This document shows positions 9,547 through 18,833 of a stretch of 64,000 nt of DNA, piece by piece. The first letter of the stretch is position 1. Every line of letters starts with the position of its first letter. This DNA comes from Peribacillus frigoritolerans (GTDB taxonomy: Bacteria; Bacillota; Bacilli; Bacillales; DSM-1321): positions 1,334,001-1,398,000 of the forward strand of contig NZ_CP158190.1 in assembly GCF_040250305.1 (NCBI RefSeq). Direction: 5' to 3'. The notes under the pieces are model-generated. The model saw only the letters and a list, made by a program, of their open reading frames with translations. It was not told where the DNA came from and did no database searches. A program made the translations under genes and the position numbers.

Positions 9547-10821
9547 TTGAAACGTATTCATTATAGCTGGGTTATTTTAATCATAACATTCTTCTCGATT
9601 ATTGTAGCCGGAATCGTTAGGTCATCATCGGGAGTATTCATCGTTCCATTTGAAAATGAGTTCGGGTGGGACCGGTCCGTCATTTCTTTAGCCTTCGCCA
9701 TAAGTTTGTTTCTATATGGATTATCGGGTCCATTCATGGCCGCTCTAATTGAAGTGCTTGGATTGAAGAAAATGATGGTATTGGCCATGTCCACTTTATT
9801 GGCAGGGATTTTACTCACTTTTTTCATGGAGCATGAGTGGCAGCTCATTCTTATTTGGGGAATTATCATTGGATTGGGTTCTGGAGTGTTTTTAACGGTA
9901 TTGAGCCCATATGTGGCAAATCGTTGGTTCGAGAAGAGGCGGGGACTGGCGGTCGGGATACTCACGGCAAGTACGGCCACAGGTCAGCTCATTTTACTTC
10001 CGGTTTTAGCCATCATCATTGAGAATTACTCGTGGAGATGGGCGATTGGATTAATTTTGGTCCTTAGCTTGATCATGCTGGCAATCATCCTTTTGTTCAT
10101 GAAAAACAATCCGAAGGAAGTGGGCACTCTTCCATATGGATTAGAAGAGGAAAATCTGGAGGCTGTTACAGCCCAAAAGAAGAACCCCATCGCCATGGCC
10201 TTTCAGTCGTTGATTGAAGCAGTGAGAGTGAAGGAATTCTGGTTATTGGCAGGAAGCTTTTTTATATGCGGACTTTCAACGAGCGGGTTGATCGGCACAC
10301 ATTTCATTTCTTACTGCATTAGTTTTGGTTTACCGGTTGTGACGGCTGCATCACTGCTATCTTTCATGGGAATCTTTGATTTGATTGGTACGACTGTATC
10401 CGGGTGGTTATCAGATCGTTTTGATAACCGTTGGCTGTTGTTTTGGTATTACGCTCTAAGGGGTGCTTCCCTCGTATTACTTCCTTTTGCGCTAAATGAA
10501 GGCTCAATCGGCCTATTGATCATCTTTTCCGTTTTTTATGGCTTGGATTGGATTGCCACCGTTCCTCCGACCATAAGCATTTCAAGGCAAGTCTTTGGCA
10601 TGGAGAAAAGCGGGATCGTATACGGGTGGATATTCGCGGCCCATCAGGTCGGTGCAGCAGTGGCGGCGTACGGTGGAGGGCTTATCTTCAAAATATTCAA
10701 CTCCTATACATGGGCATTCTTCCTTGCAGGAATCTTTTGCTTATTGGGCAGCTTGTTTGTCATACTGATAAAAAAGCAAAAAGCGGTCACGAAAGTTAAA
10801 GATGGTGCAATGGAGTTATAG
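9547..10821 (+). CDS. MFS transporter, oxalate/formate-antiporter or monocarboxylate type
   Basis: The 424-residue protein has 12 predicted membrane segments in two six-helix halves, with a polar central loop near residues 200-225. The pattern WAFFLAGIFCLLGSLFVILI forms the last helix. The N-terminus MKRIHYSWVILIITFFS and the ANRWFEKRRGLAVGILTAS loop fit the OFA/monocarboxylate branch of the major facilitator superfamily. The TTG at 9547 is preferred to the TTG at 9532, because GGGGGAG lies just before the former. It probably exports or imports a small organic acid; the substrate cannot be read from the sequence. Confidence 0.75.
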   Translation: MKRIHYSWVILIITFFSIIVAGIVRSSSGVFIVPFENEFGWDRSVISLAFAISLFLYGLSGPFMAALIEVLGLKKMMVLAMSTLLAGILLTFFMEHEWQLILIWGIIIGLGSGVFLTVLSPYVANRWFEKRRGLAVGILTASTATGQLILLPVLAIIIENYSWRWAIGLILVLSLIMLAIILLFMKNNPKEVGTLPYGLEEENLEAVTAQKKNPIAMAFQSLIEAVRVKEFWLLAGSFFICGLSTSGLIGTHFISYCISFGLPVVTAASLLSFMGIFDLIGTTVSGWLSDRFDNRWLLFWYYALRGASLVLLPFALNEGSIGLLIIFSVFYGLDWIATVPPTISISRQVFGMEKSGIVYGWIFAAHQVGAAVAAYGGGLIFKIFNSYTWAFFLAGIFCLLGSLFVILIKKQKAVTKVKDGAMEL

Positions 10822-10853
10822 AAAAATCTGTATGGATGAAAGAGGGTGTACCT

Positions 10854-12035
10854 ATGAAGGACACGATGGTACCATTGCAGGAAAGTAAACGGATCGTAAG
10901 CATCGATATTTTACGTGGATTAGCCATTTTAGGGATTTTTTTAGTGAATATGCCTTCATTCCACTCTCCGCTCTTGTACATAGACGGTGCCGAGCGGTGG
11001 TCCGGAGGATGGGACAGGATTTTGTACAGATTCAGTGATATCGTCGCACAGGCCAGCTTTTATCCGTTATTTGCCTTTCTGTTCGGTTTCGGGGCAATCA
11101 TTTTGGCAGTAAGGAGTGAAGAAAAGGGTATTTCATTTCCGTTACTATATATGAAAAGGCTAAGTTTCCTGCTGATACTTGGATGCATTCATGCTTTCTT
11201 CATCTGGCATGGGGACATCCTCATTAATTATGCTGTATTTGGGTTTGCACTTTTGTTTTTTTATAAGATGAAGGGCAGGAATTTAATTCTGCTAGGCTCG
11301 GTTTGTTATGTCCTACCATTTGCGATATTGGGTTCTCTATTTCTTATAATGGGCATTTTTGATAGTGAAGGGATGGCGGTTACGACTGATTCGGCGATGA
11401 TGAAACAGTCTTTGGAAGTTTATCAATCTGGTACATTTACGGAACTGATGAGTCAAAGGGCGCTGGATTGGTATATGGTGAACAACCCTTTTAATGCCAT
11501 TATCCTTTTTTTATCGATTTTTCCGTTTTTTTTAATGGGAGCAGGTGTTGCAAAACAAGGCTTTCTCCAAAATCCAGCCCAATATAAACGACAATTGAAA
11601 GCGATATCGATTGTAAGCTTGCTATTGGGCATGTCAATAAAGATTCTGCCGTATGTGACGGTATACCATTTTGGTACGATATTCGTGCAGGATTATTTGG
11701 GAGGACCGTTACTTACGATTTTTTATATCACGGCAATCGCGCTTTTGGCGGAGCGGGCAGGGGCTTCCCGCCTGTTATACCCGCTTTCGTATATCGGAAG
11801 GATGTCGATGAGCAATTACTTGTTCCAATCGATGGTATGTACGGCCATTTTTTATTCATATGGGCTTGGTTTATATGGATCAGTCTCTTATACGACAGGT
11901 TTTGTTTTCCTAATAGCCCTGTTTTGCCTGCAAATTCTGCTTTCCTTATTGTGGATGGGTCTGTTTAATTACGGACCGGTTGAATATATATGGCGTTTTT
12001 TTACATATGGTAAAAAGCCGGTTATGCGCCGTTGA
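10854..12035 (+). CDS. DUF418 family membrane protein (YeiB-like)
   Basis: The 393-residue polytopic protein has about ten hydrophobic segments. The opening RIVSIDILRGLAILGIFLVNMPSF is the N-terminal signature of YeiB/DUF418 proteins. The conserved C-terminal DUF418 domain reads YIGRMSMSNYLFQS and ends with NYGPVEYIWRFFTYGK, the usual closing motif. The ATG at 10854 follows AGAGGGTG at good spacing; an ATG at 10836 has no such site. The biochemical function of this family is unknown, although some members sit beside transport genes as here. It starts 32 bases after the MFS gene and may be co-transcribed with it. Confidence 0.82.
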   Translation: MKDTMVPLQESKRIVSIDILRGLAILGIFLVNMPSFHSPLLYIDGAERWSGGWDRILYRFSDIVAQASFYPLFAFLFGFGAIILAVRSEEKGISFPLLYMKRLSFLLILGCIHAFFIWHGDILINYAVFGFALLFFYKMKGRNLILLGSVCYVLPFAILGSLFLIMGIFDSEGMAVTTDSAMMKQSLEVYQSGTFTELMSQRALDWYMVNNPFNAIILFLSIFPFFLMGAGVAKQGFLQNPAQYKRQLKAISIVSLLLGMSIKILPYVTVYHFGTIFVQDYLGGPLLTIFYITAIALLAERAGASRLLYPLSYIGRMSMSNYLFQSMVCTAIFYSYGLGLYGSVSYTTGFVFLIALFCLQILLSLLWMGLFNYGPVEYIWRFFTYGKKPVMRR

Positions 12036-12168
12036 GGACCAGTTAAGAAGAAATGTAAATGATGTTCATTAAATTGTTGGTTTTACCCATTCAGGTGGAT
12101 CCTTAGTTTTGTTTTTTTGTAAAAGCCTATGATATGATGAAATGGAAACTGAACGAGGGGGCAAAAAA

Positions 12169-12513
12169 ATGACACATATGCATATTACAGCTTGGGTTAT
12201 CGGAATCATTCTTTTCTTTGTCACATATTCGATGCTTAAAGGTGAAAACCCGAAAGCGAAAATGCTACATATGATAACACGGTTGTTCTATCTATTGATT
12301 TTCCTTACTGGCGGCATGCTGATCACTGATTTTGGTGCTTACGCAGTGAAAATGATTGTTGGAATCATCGTGATTGCGGCGATGGAAATGGTGCTGGTCC
12401 GTACGAAAAAAGGAAAAAGCACAGGTGCCATGTGGATATTGTTCATCGTAGCGCTTGTATTCGTCCTTTATTTAGGGCTTTCCTTGCCACAAGGATTGTA
12501 TATTTTTAAATAA
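12169..12513 (+). CDS. yisL: YisL family (DUF1516) membrane protein
   Basis: This 114-residue protein has four hydrophobic segments. It starts [20 protein letters not shown] and contains [17 protein letters not shown] and [18 protein letters not shown] stretches typical of YisL (B. subtilis about 118 residues). The ATG at 12169 lies after GAGGGGGC; an in-frame ATG at 12142 is less well placed. Function is unknown. As in B. subtilis it is next to yisN and asnO. Confidence 0.85.
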   Translation: MTHMHITAWVIGIILFFVTYSMLKGENPKAKMLHMITRLFYLLIFLTGGMLITDFGAYAVKMIVGIIVIAAMEMVLVRTKKGKSTGAMWILFIVALVFVLYLGLSLPQGLYIFK

Positions 12514-12520
12514 ATAAATG

Positions 12521-12560
12521 AAAAACGGGTAAATGAGGAAATCTCATTTACCCGTTTTCT
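12521..12560. terminator. Bidirectional terminator between yisL and yisN
   Basis: A 17-bp perfect stem (12521-12537 with 12542-12558, AAAACGGGTAAATGAG and its complement) is flanked by A and T runs and separates the convergent genes. Confidence 0.88.
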
Positions 12561-12568
12561 TTTACCCG

Positions 12569-13135
12569 TTATTGTGAATTCACTTTCTCAATGACGATCC
12601 TTTTTCCGGTGTTCAGGGTGAATTCAAAACGATCATGGTCCTTTTTCCCGTAAGAAAAGTGGTGCTGAACGAGACAAATTTGGCTCTCGTTATCAAAGGT
12701 GAAGAAATTCACGCCGGACTGGTTTGGGACGGCCCTTAAAAAAGTGAGCTGGTTATAGCTATATATACAATCATAAATAGAAAAATCAAGTGAATTCAAT
12801 GTCGTTACAAATTGGAAAAAGGAATCGTCGTTCAATTCTTCCAATAAACGTTCAAAAGAGTAGAGCAGTTTTTTGCGTATCCGAATGGGCTCATTTTCCC
12901 TTAAGAAGGTGATTTCCCGATGAAGCAGGATTTTTCCCTCTTCTTCAATTACTCCTTGCTGCCAGCGCCCACCCCTGTACACTTCGATGATGCTGTCAAC
13001 GTGGTCTTCAATGGAGCAGGCCTCATCTGTTTCATCATCAAAAAAAATCCATTGTTGATTGATATTTTCCACTGTTCCTTCGGTAAAAGCTCTTGTTTGC
13101 CTGTTCATTAACTTAGTTCGTTGTTGCTGACTCAT
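12569..13135 (-). CDS. yisN: DUF2777 family protein (YisN-like)
   Basis: The 188-residue soluble protein has no membrane segment. It begins MSQQQRTKLMNRQTRAFTEGTVE, continues with QQWIFFDDETDEACSIEDH, and resembles the DUF2777/YisN family in pattern and position. GGAGG lies seven bases before the ATG. No catalytic motif was recognised and the function is unknown. The name is supported mainly by synteny (yisL-yisN-asnO). Confidence 0.7.
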   Translation of the reverse strand: MSQQQRTKLMNRQTRAFTEGTVENINQQWIFFDDETDEACSIEDHVDSIIEVYRGGRWQQGVIEEEGKILLHREITFLRENEPIRIRKKLLYSFERLLEELNDDSFFQFVTTLNSLDFSIYDCIYSYNQLTFLRAVPNQSGVNFFTFDNESQICLVQHHFSYGKKDHDRFEFTLNTGKRIVIEKVNSQ

Positions 13136-13421
13136 ACATATACCTCCAATAGTGGAATCCTCACCTACTTTTTAGTCAAAATCCAATGAAAATATAACTG
13201 TATATTTTAAAATATTATGGACAAATAACCATCTTTCCGTCTTTGCATAGGCTATGTTTAAACACGGGATGCTTTGCTCAACAATTCATTAACGACGCCG
13301 GGCGTTGTGGGCAGGGGGTCCTACGGAATGATACTAAAGCGATACTTAGGGGCTGTAAATCTTTTTAAGACAGGGAGCCAATATATTTTTGATAGTCCGG
13401 ATAGAAAGGATGAAGTGTAAA

Positions 13422-15269
13422 ATGTGTGGGATAACAGGCTGGGTGCATTTTCAAAAAGATTTACGGACAAAAACGAAAACGCTGGAAAACATGACAAAAA
13501 CGTTGGCAAAGCGGGGGCCAGACGAAGAAAATGTTTGGAGCGAAGCCCATGTTGCCTTTGGTCATAAACGGTTAACGGTTGTCGATGCGGAAGGCGGAAA
13601 ACAGCCGATGACGAAAAATCACGAAAACGGCAGATATACGCTTTGTTATAATGGTGAGCTATATAACACCGAGGATATTCGTAAACAGCTATTATTAAAA
13701 GGATATTCCTTTAGCGGTCATTCTGATACAGAAGTTTTGCTAACTTCTTATATAGAATGGAAAGAAAAATGCATTGACTTGTTCAATGGGATTTTTGCGT
13801 TTGCGATTTGGGATGAAAAGGAACAGAAATTATTCGTTGGAAGAGATCGCATGGGGGTAAAACCATTCTTTTATGCGGAAAGGGACGGCGGGTTCATTTT
13901 CGGATCGGAGCTGAAGGCGATTCTGGCCCATCCGGATGTTAAAACGGAGATTGACCGCGAAGGGCTGTCTGAAGTTTTTGGTGTTGGTCCATCCCGAAAG
14001 CCAGGTTCAGGCGTATTTCATAATATCCAGGAATTAAGGCCTGCCCATGCGCTTACCTTATCAAGGAAAGGCCTCCGGATTTGGAGATATTGGAATGTGA
14101 AAAGCGAAGAACACCGGGATACGCTTGATGAGACGGCCGAGAAGGTTCGTTTCCTTGTCGAAGATGCAGTGACACGGCAACTTGTATCAGATGTTCCGCT
14201 TTGTACCTTCTTATCAGGAGGGCTTGACTCAAGCGCAATAACGGCCATTGCTGCAAACGCCTATCAAAAAGAAGGGAAAGGGCCGCTTCATACGTATTCC
14301 ATTGATTATGAGGATAATGAGCGCTATTTTGAAGCAAATGATTTTCAGCCTAACTCTGATGGGTATTGGATTAAAAAGATGTCGGATAGTTTTAACACGG
14401 TTCACCATTCATCGATCATCACTCAAGAGCAGTTGACAAATTATTTAACGGAAGCTGTCCTTGTAAGGGACCTCCCAGGCATGGCGGATGTCGATTCTTC
14501 CTTACTTTGGTTTTGTAAGGAAATCAAGCGGGATTTTGTTGTAGGCTTGTCCGGTGAATGTGCGGACGAAATTTTTGGCGGTTACCCATGGTTTCATCGT
14601 GAAGATGATTTGAATCGTGCTGGTTTTCCATGGATGAGATCTACGGATGAGCGGGTATCTTTATTGAAAAAGGGATGGCGCGAGAAATTGAGGCTTGAGG
14701 AATATGCGCAGGAAGCTTATTTGACCACCCTTGCCGAAACGCCTAAATTGGAAGGGGAAAGCGGTGTAGCGGCAAAGCGGAGAGAGCTTTTCTATGTGAA
14801 TTTATTATGGTTCATGACGACTCTCCTTGACCGGAAGGACCGGATGAGTATGGGTGCAAGTTTAGAGGTGCGCGTGCCATTTGCGGATCATCGCCTTGTT
14901 GAATATGCATGGAACATTCCTTGGGAAATGAAAATGGAAGGCAACCGTGAAAAGGGTATTCTAAGGAAGGCTTTGGAGGGGCTGTTACCGGATGAAGTAT
15001 TATATCGTAAAAAAAGTCCATATCCAAAAACCCATAACCCTATATATACAGACCGTGTGCAGGCGTGGTTGAAAGACTTACTGATGGATAAAAATTCGGT
15101 CCTGCATGAGTTTTTCGATAAGCAAAAGCTAACCGATATAGTAGATTCCAAGGGTGCCGCTTTTAAAGTGCCGTGGTTCGGGCAATTGATGTCAGGTCCA
15201 CAGCTGCTCGCTCACTTGGCACAAACCCATGTATGGTTCAAAGAATATGATATACAAATAATCGAATGA
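13422..15269 (+). CDS. asnO: Asparagine synthetase, glutamine-hydrolysing (AsnO-like)
   Basis: The enzyme converts aspartate, ATP and glutamine to asparagine. The start must be the ATG at 13422, because it gives MCGITG with Cys2 as the N-terminal glutaminase nucleophile; the frame opens further upstream but would bury it. The glutaminase domain has RGPDEEN and YNGELYN; the synthetase domain has the PP-loop LSGGLDSSAI (about residues 268-277). Length is 615 residues, as for B. subtilis AsnO (614). B. subtilis asnO is sporulation-linked, and its neighbours here (yisN, yisL, gerP) match that locus. No clear sigma-E promoter was identified in the 286-bp upstream gap. Confidence 0.92.
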   Translation: MCGITGWVHFQKDLRTKTKTLENMTKTLAKRGPDEENVWSEAHVAFGHKRLTVVDAEGGKQPMTKNHENGRYTLCYNGELYNTEDIRKQLLLKGYSFSGHSDTEVLLTSYIEWKEKCIDLFNGIFAFAIWDEKEQKLFVGRDRMGVKPFFYAERDGGFIFGSELKAILAHPDVKTEIDREGLSEVFGVGPSRKPGSGVFHNIQELRPAHALTLSRKGLRIWRYWNVKSEEHRDTLDETAEKVRFLVEDAVTRQLVSDVPLCTFLSGGLDSSAITAIAANAYQKEGKGPLHTYSIDYEDNERYFEANDFQPNSDGYWIKKMSDSFNTVHHSSIITQEQLTNYLTEAVLVRDLPGMADVDSSLLWFCKEIKRDFVVGLSGECADEIFGGYPWFHREDDLNRAGFPWMRSTDERVSLLKKGWREKLRLEEYAQEAYLTTLAETPKLEGESGVAAKRRELFYVNLLWFMTTLLDRKDRMSMGASLEVRVPFADHRLVEYAWNIPWEMKMEGNREKGILRKALEGLLPDEVLYRKKSPYPKTHNPIYTDRVQAWLKDLLMDKNSVLHEFFDKQKLTDIVDSKGAAFKVPWFGQLMSGPQLLAHLAQTHVWFKEYDIQIIE

Positions 15270-15310
15270 AAAAAAACGGGGCGAATGATTTTCATTGCCC
15301 CGTTTTTTTC
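15269..15310. terminator. Bidirectional terminator between asnO and the GH13 gene
   Basis: The arm AAAAACGGGGCGAATG pairs with CATTGCCCCGTTTTT across a short ATTTT loop; both flanks carry long A or T runs and the genes are convergent. Confidence 0.88.
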
Positions 15311-15316
15311 ATTGCC

Positions 15317-17068
15317 TCAATGATTGATTGCGAGAATTTTATATTGATAACCGCTCAATTCAAATTTGCCAACTTGTGTGGTTTCTTTTGTTCTTAAATC
15401 CGTTAGTGTACGTCCTTCCAAATCCAAAGGGAGGGTAAAGGTTTGCTGGACATCCGTCGGATTGATGAGGATCACGACAGAACGTTTTTCATTATACTTT
15501 TGGTAGGCCACGATATTTTCGTTTCCGGCTGTATCAAGGAATTTGAACTTCCCGTCATTGGCAAGTAATCTTTCTTCTTTTCGCAAGGAGATCAATGCCT
15601 TAATTTCATTGAGCAGCTCGGTGTTTTGTTTTTCCTCTTCCCAGACCATGCATTTTCGGCACCCTGGATCCATGCCACCGGTTAAGCCGATTTCATCGCC
15701 ATAGTATATACAAGGGCTGCCATTGAATGTCAGCAGGATTGCGTGGATGAGCTTGGCTCGAGCTAGATCTTCCCCGCAATCCGTGAAAATCCGCGGTGTA
15801 TCATGGCTTCCAAGAAGATTGAATGTCACATCAAAAACATTGGTCGGATAACTGTGATAGATGGCTGTCATTTCTTCTGTGAACTCGCGTGCATTGATGG
15901 TTTGTGAGGCGATCAGGCGAAAAACTTGGTTGGTGAAAGGGTAATTCATGACGGCATCGAACTGATCGCCGCGAAGCCATGGCATTGAGTCATGCCAAAT
16001 TTCCCCAAGAACATAAAGGTCAGGCTTTATATTTTTCACCGTTGTTCGAAATTCACGCCAGAATGGCTGATCGACTTCATTTGCCACATCGAGCCGCCAG
16101 GCGTCTATATCGAACTCCTTGATCCAATAAGCCGAGACTTCGAGCAGATATTCTTTCACCTCCGGATTTGCCGTATTCAATTTTGGCATCGATTCAAAAA
16201 AACCGAATGTTTCATAATTGGGCCTTTCCCCTCCTTTAAGTGGGAAGCTATGTGGGTGGAACCAATCCTTATATTTCGATTTCTCTCCTTTTTCGAGCAG
16301 ATCCTGAAAAGGGGGGAAATAGTAGCCGCTATGGTTAAAAACGGCATCCAGCATGACCCGGATATTCCGTTTGTGACATTCGGTTATGAGCGTTTTCAAT
16401 GTTTCCTTCGTTCCGAATTGCGGATCGATACTCCGATAATCAATCGTATCGTATTTATGATTGGAGTAAGCATGGAAGATTGGCGTGAAATAGATTCCGT
16501 TGATGCCGAGATTCTCTAGGTAATCCAAATGTTCAATGATTCCTTCAAAGTCCCCGCCAAAAAAATTATCCACCGCCGGGTCTTCACTTCCCCAGGGTTT
16601 CACACCTTCCGGATCGTTGTCGGGGTTTCCGTTCGCAAAACGTTCAGGGAAAATTTGGTACCAAATTGTATCCTTGACCCATTCCGGTGCCCCGAAAACT
16701 TCATTTTGGTGCAGATAGGGAATCGCGAAATAGCATCCGGGATCTCGGGGGGCTTCTTTAAAGAAGCCTTTTTCCGTGTAAAAAGCACTTTCATCTTCTG
16801 AGGTTACCTTGAACCCATAACGAATTCTTCGGTAGGGAGGCTTCACATAAATATGCCAATAATCATAACGGTTATCGCTGCCTGACAAACTCATGGGAAG
16901 CTCTTCGTACTGCCATTGACCATTATCTGATATGTATGGATCACCAAAAATCAATCCAACTGAGGAGATATCTTGTTTTTTCGTACGTAGGCGGATATGT
17001 AGGGTTTCAGTGTTGATGGGATAGCCGTAATTGTCATTAGGTCTATGGTGTATGGATGAAAATTCCAT
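15317..17068 (-). CDS. GH13_20 maltogenic enzyme (neopullulanase / cyclomaltodextrinase type)
   Basis: The 583-residue cytoplasmic enzyme hydrolyses maltodextrins or cyclodextrins. An N-terminal CBM34-like domain (about residues 1-120) precedes the barrel. The four conserved regions are complete: DAVFNHSG, WRLDVANE (nucleophile Asp), LGEIWHD (acid Glu) and LLGSHDTPR. There is no signal peptide. The ATG at 17068 follows GGAGTGG; an in-frame TTG at 17083 lies inside that site. It is divergent from the binding-protein gene, matching B. subtilis yvdF and Bacillus maltodextrin loci. Alternative names (maltogenic amylase, neopullulanase) cannot be separated by sequence. Confidence 0.88.
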   Translation of the reverse strand: MEFSSIHHRPNDNYGYPINTETLHIRLRTKKQDISSVGLIFGDPYISDNGQWQYEELPMSLSGSDNRYDYWHIYVKPPYRRIRYGFKVTSEDESAFYTEKGFFKEAPRDPGCYFAIPYLHQNEVFGAPEWVKDTIWYQIFPERFANGNPDNDPEGVKPWGSEDPAVDNFFGGDFEGIIEHLDYLENLGINGIYFTPIFHAYSNHKYDTIDYRSIDPQFGTKETLKTLITECHKRNIRVMLDAVFNHSGYYFPPFQDLLEKGEKSKYKDWFHPHSFPLKGGERPNYETFGFFESMPKLNTANPEVKEYLLEVSAYWIKEFDIDAWRLDVANEVDQPFWREFRTTVKNIKPDLYVLGEIWHDSMPWLRGDQFDAVMNYPFTNQVFRLIASQTINAREFTEEMTAIYHSYPTNVFDVTFNLLGSHDTPRIFTDCGEDLARAKLIHAILLTFNGSPCIYYGDEIGLTGGMDPGCRKCMVWEEEKQNTELLNEIKALISLRKEERLLANDGKFKFLDTAGNENIVAYQKYNEKRSVVILINPTDVQQTFTLPLDLEGRTLTDLRTKETTQVGKFELSGYQYKILAINH

Positions 17069-17323
17069 TTTAAACCACTCCAATTCTATAAGTATTTGAG
17101 GATGTGAAAAAGGAAACTTCCAGCTGTTTATGAGGGAGATCTCTATGAAGCTGCACTAGCCAGGTTAAGTGTTTTTTCAATATGGTTATATACCCTATTT
17201 CAATTAAAAGAAGCACTTATTAACTAAAAAATAACAAAAAGTGTTCATCACTACAAGGAAATAAATACGCCAAGGAAAATGTTGTAAAAACCAAAGCCGT
17301 TCATATAATGATAACAATAGCTT

Positions 17324-17337
17324 TGGCACCGCTTTCA
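17324..17337 (+). promoter_or_regulatory. Possible cre (CcpA) or LacI-type operator in the maltodextrin divergent region
   Basis: TGGCACCGCTTTCA matches the CcpA consensus TGWNANCGNTNWCA at all but the third position. It lies about 95 bases before the binding-protein start, within the 364-base divergent spacer 17069-17432. LacI-family regulators share this CG-centred half-site type, so it could instead be bound by the LacI protein encoded at 22432. The rest of the spacer is AT-rich without a clear second signal. Confidence 0.4.
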
Positions 17338-17432
17338 TTAAGTCGCTTTATTTGAAGTACTGAACTGAAAAAACAGTATTATTTGGTGCTTTTGGACATG
17401 ATAGAATAAACATTTTAAAAAGGAGAATCAAA

Positions 17433-18683
17433 GTGAAGAAGCTGATTTTTCATTTGTTCATGTCCATGTTTTTGATCGTTAGTGTAAGTGCTTGTGGTTC
17501 CAGTTCAGATTTGGAAAATGAAGCAGTGAAAGAAAATAAGAAAAAAGAAGACGAAGCCAGTAATGAAGCGAAGCCGGAAAAATTGATCATATGGGAGGAA
17601 AAAGGTAGAGCGGAGGCCCTAAAGCCGGTGATTGAAGCTTTTGAAAAAGAATATGGAATCAACGTTGAGCATGAAGAGCTTGAAATGGCTACCGAGATGT
17701 ATGAGCGGCTTCGTCGTGATGGGCCAATCGGAAACGGAAAGGCCCCGGATGTCGTAACTTTTTCTCATGAAAGAGTCGGGCAAATCGTGAAGGAAGGCTT
17801 AATTCAGGAAGTGAAGGTGAAAGATGAGGTATTGAATGCCTTCATTGAACCTTCAATTAGGGGGGAAATGTATCAAGATAAGGTATTTGGATTGCCGAAA
17901 TCCGTAAACACATCCGTTTTCTTTTATAATAAAAAATTAATGGCTAAGTCACCTGAGACGATGAATGACCTTTATAAAATGACGAAGGAATTAAGAAAGG
18001 GTAACGTTCATGGTTACTACGCCAAATGGAATGATTTCCATGATTCGTATGGAGTGATCGCTGGAATGGGAGGTTATATATTTAAAGATAAGAATGGAAA
18101 ACTAGATCCTTCCGACATTGGTTTGAATAATAAGGGTGCCATAAAAGGGGCTGCATACATCCAAAAATGGTATAGGGCGGGTTTGATTCCAAAAGGCGAC
18201 AAGGCAGCGATCGAAAAGTTGTTCATACAAGGGAATTTGGCTTCTATCATGAGTGACGGGAACTCATTTACCGAGCGGAAAGATATAGGAATTGCCCCCA
18301 TGCCTAAATTACCCAATGGCCAGCCAATGAAAACGTTCATGGAAATCAAAGGCTGGCATGTAACAGCATTCACAAAACATCCTTATTGGTCTACGAAGTT
18401 AGTTGAATATTTGACTAATGATGATAATGCAATGCAGCGTTATGATTTAACAGGGGAAATCCCTCCGAATAAATCAATCAAACACAATGCCGCAATCAAT
18501 GAAAATGAAAGGGCACAAGCCTTAAGCATACAATTACAATACGCTGAACCAGTACCGAATATTCCGGAAATGAATAAGGTATGGGGACCGATGAATTCAG
18601 CCATGGATGAAATGACCACTCAAAAAGCAAAACCAAAAAGGGCTTTGGATAAAGCGGTCAAGACGATAAAAAAAGAACGTTAA
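17433..18683 (+). CDS. Maltodextrin-type ABC transporter substrate-binding lipoprotein
   Basis: The 416-residue protein has a lipoprotein signal peptide (MKKLIFHLFMSMFLIVSVSAC; lipobox VSAC with Cys near residue 21) and a charged linker. It then has a family 1 extracellular solute-binding fold: KLIIWEEKGRAEALKPVIEAFEKEYG, APDVVTFSHERVGQ, and a conserved FMEIKGWHVTAF. It resembles MdxE/MalE proteins in length. The start is GTG after AAAAAGGAGAA. No permease or ATPase gene lies on either side: the next gene, 150 bases on, is an amylase homologue. It could borrow a permease encoded elsewhere or act as a sugar sensor. Confidence 0.85.
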   Translation: MKKLIFHLFMSMFLIVSVSACGSSSDLENEAVKENKKKEDEASNEAKPEKLIIWEEKGRAEALKPVIEAFEKEYGINVEHEELEMATEMYERLRRDGPIGNGKAPDVVTFSHERVGQIVKEGLIQEVKVKDEVLNAFIEPSIRGEMYQDKVFGLPKSVNTSVFFYNKKLMAKSPETMNDLYKMTKELRKGNVHGYYAKWNDFHDSYGVIAGMGGYIFKDKNGKLDPSDIGLNNKGAIKGAAYIQKWYRAGLIPKGDKAAIEKLFIQGNLASIMSDGNSFTERKDIGIAPMPKLPNGQPMKTFMEIKGWHVTAFTKHPYWSTKLVEYLTNDDNAMQRYDLTGEIPPNKSIKHNAAINENERAQALSIQLQYAEPVPNIPEMNKVWGPMNSAMDEMTTQKAKPKRALDKAVKTIKKER

Positions 18684-18732
18684 TCATGTTCTGCTCTTTT
18701 TCGATTCAGAAACCATAACCAGTATCCCCAAT

Positions 18733-18762
18733 TTGTCCCTTTAGTGTAAAGTTTTTTATAAA
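18733..18762 (+). promoter_or_regulatory. Weak promoter candidate before the anchored GH13-like gene
   Basis: TTGTCC (18733-18738) and TATAAA (18757-18762) with an 18-bp spacer lie in the 150-bp gap after the binding-protein gene. No terminator hairpin is visible in this gap, so read-through from the binding-protein gene is also possible. Confidence 0.3.
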
Positions 18763-18833
18763 TTGGATTTGACGTTAAGGGGTCAAAAGGCTAATCTTAA
18801 AGGCGTAAAGAGATAGCTAGGAGGAGAGCGGAT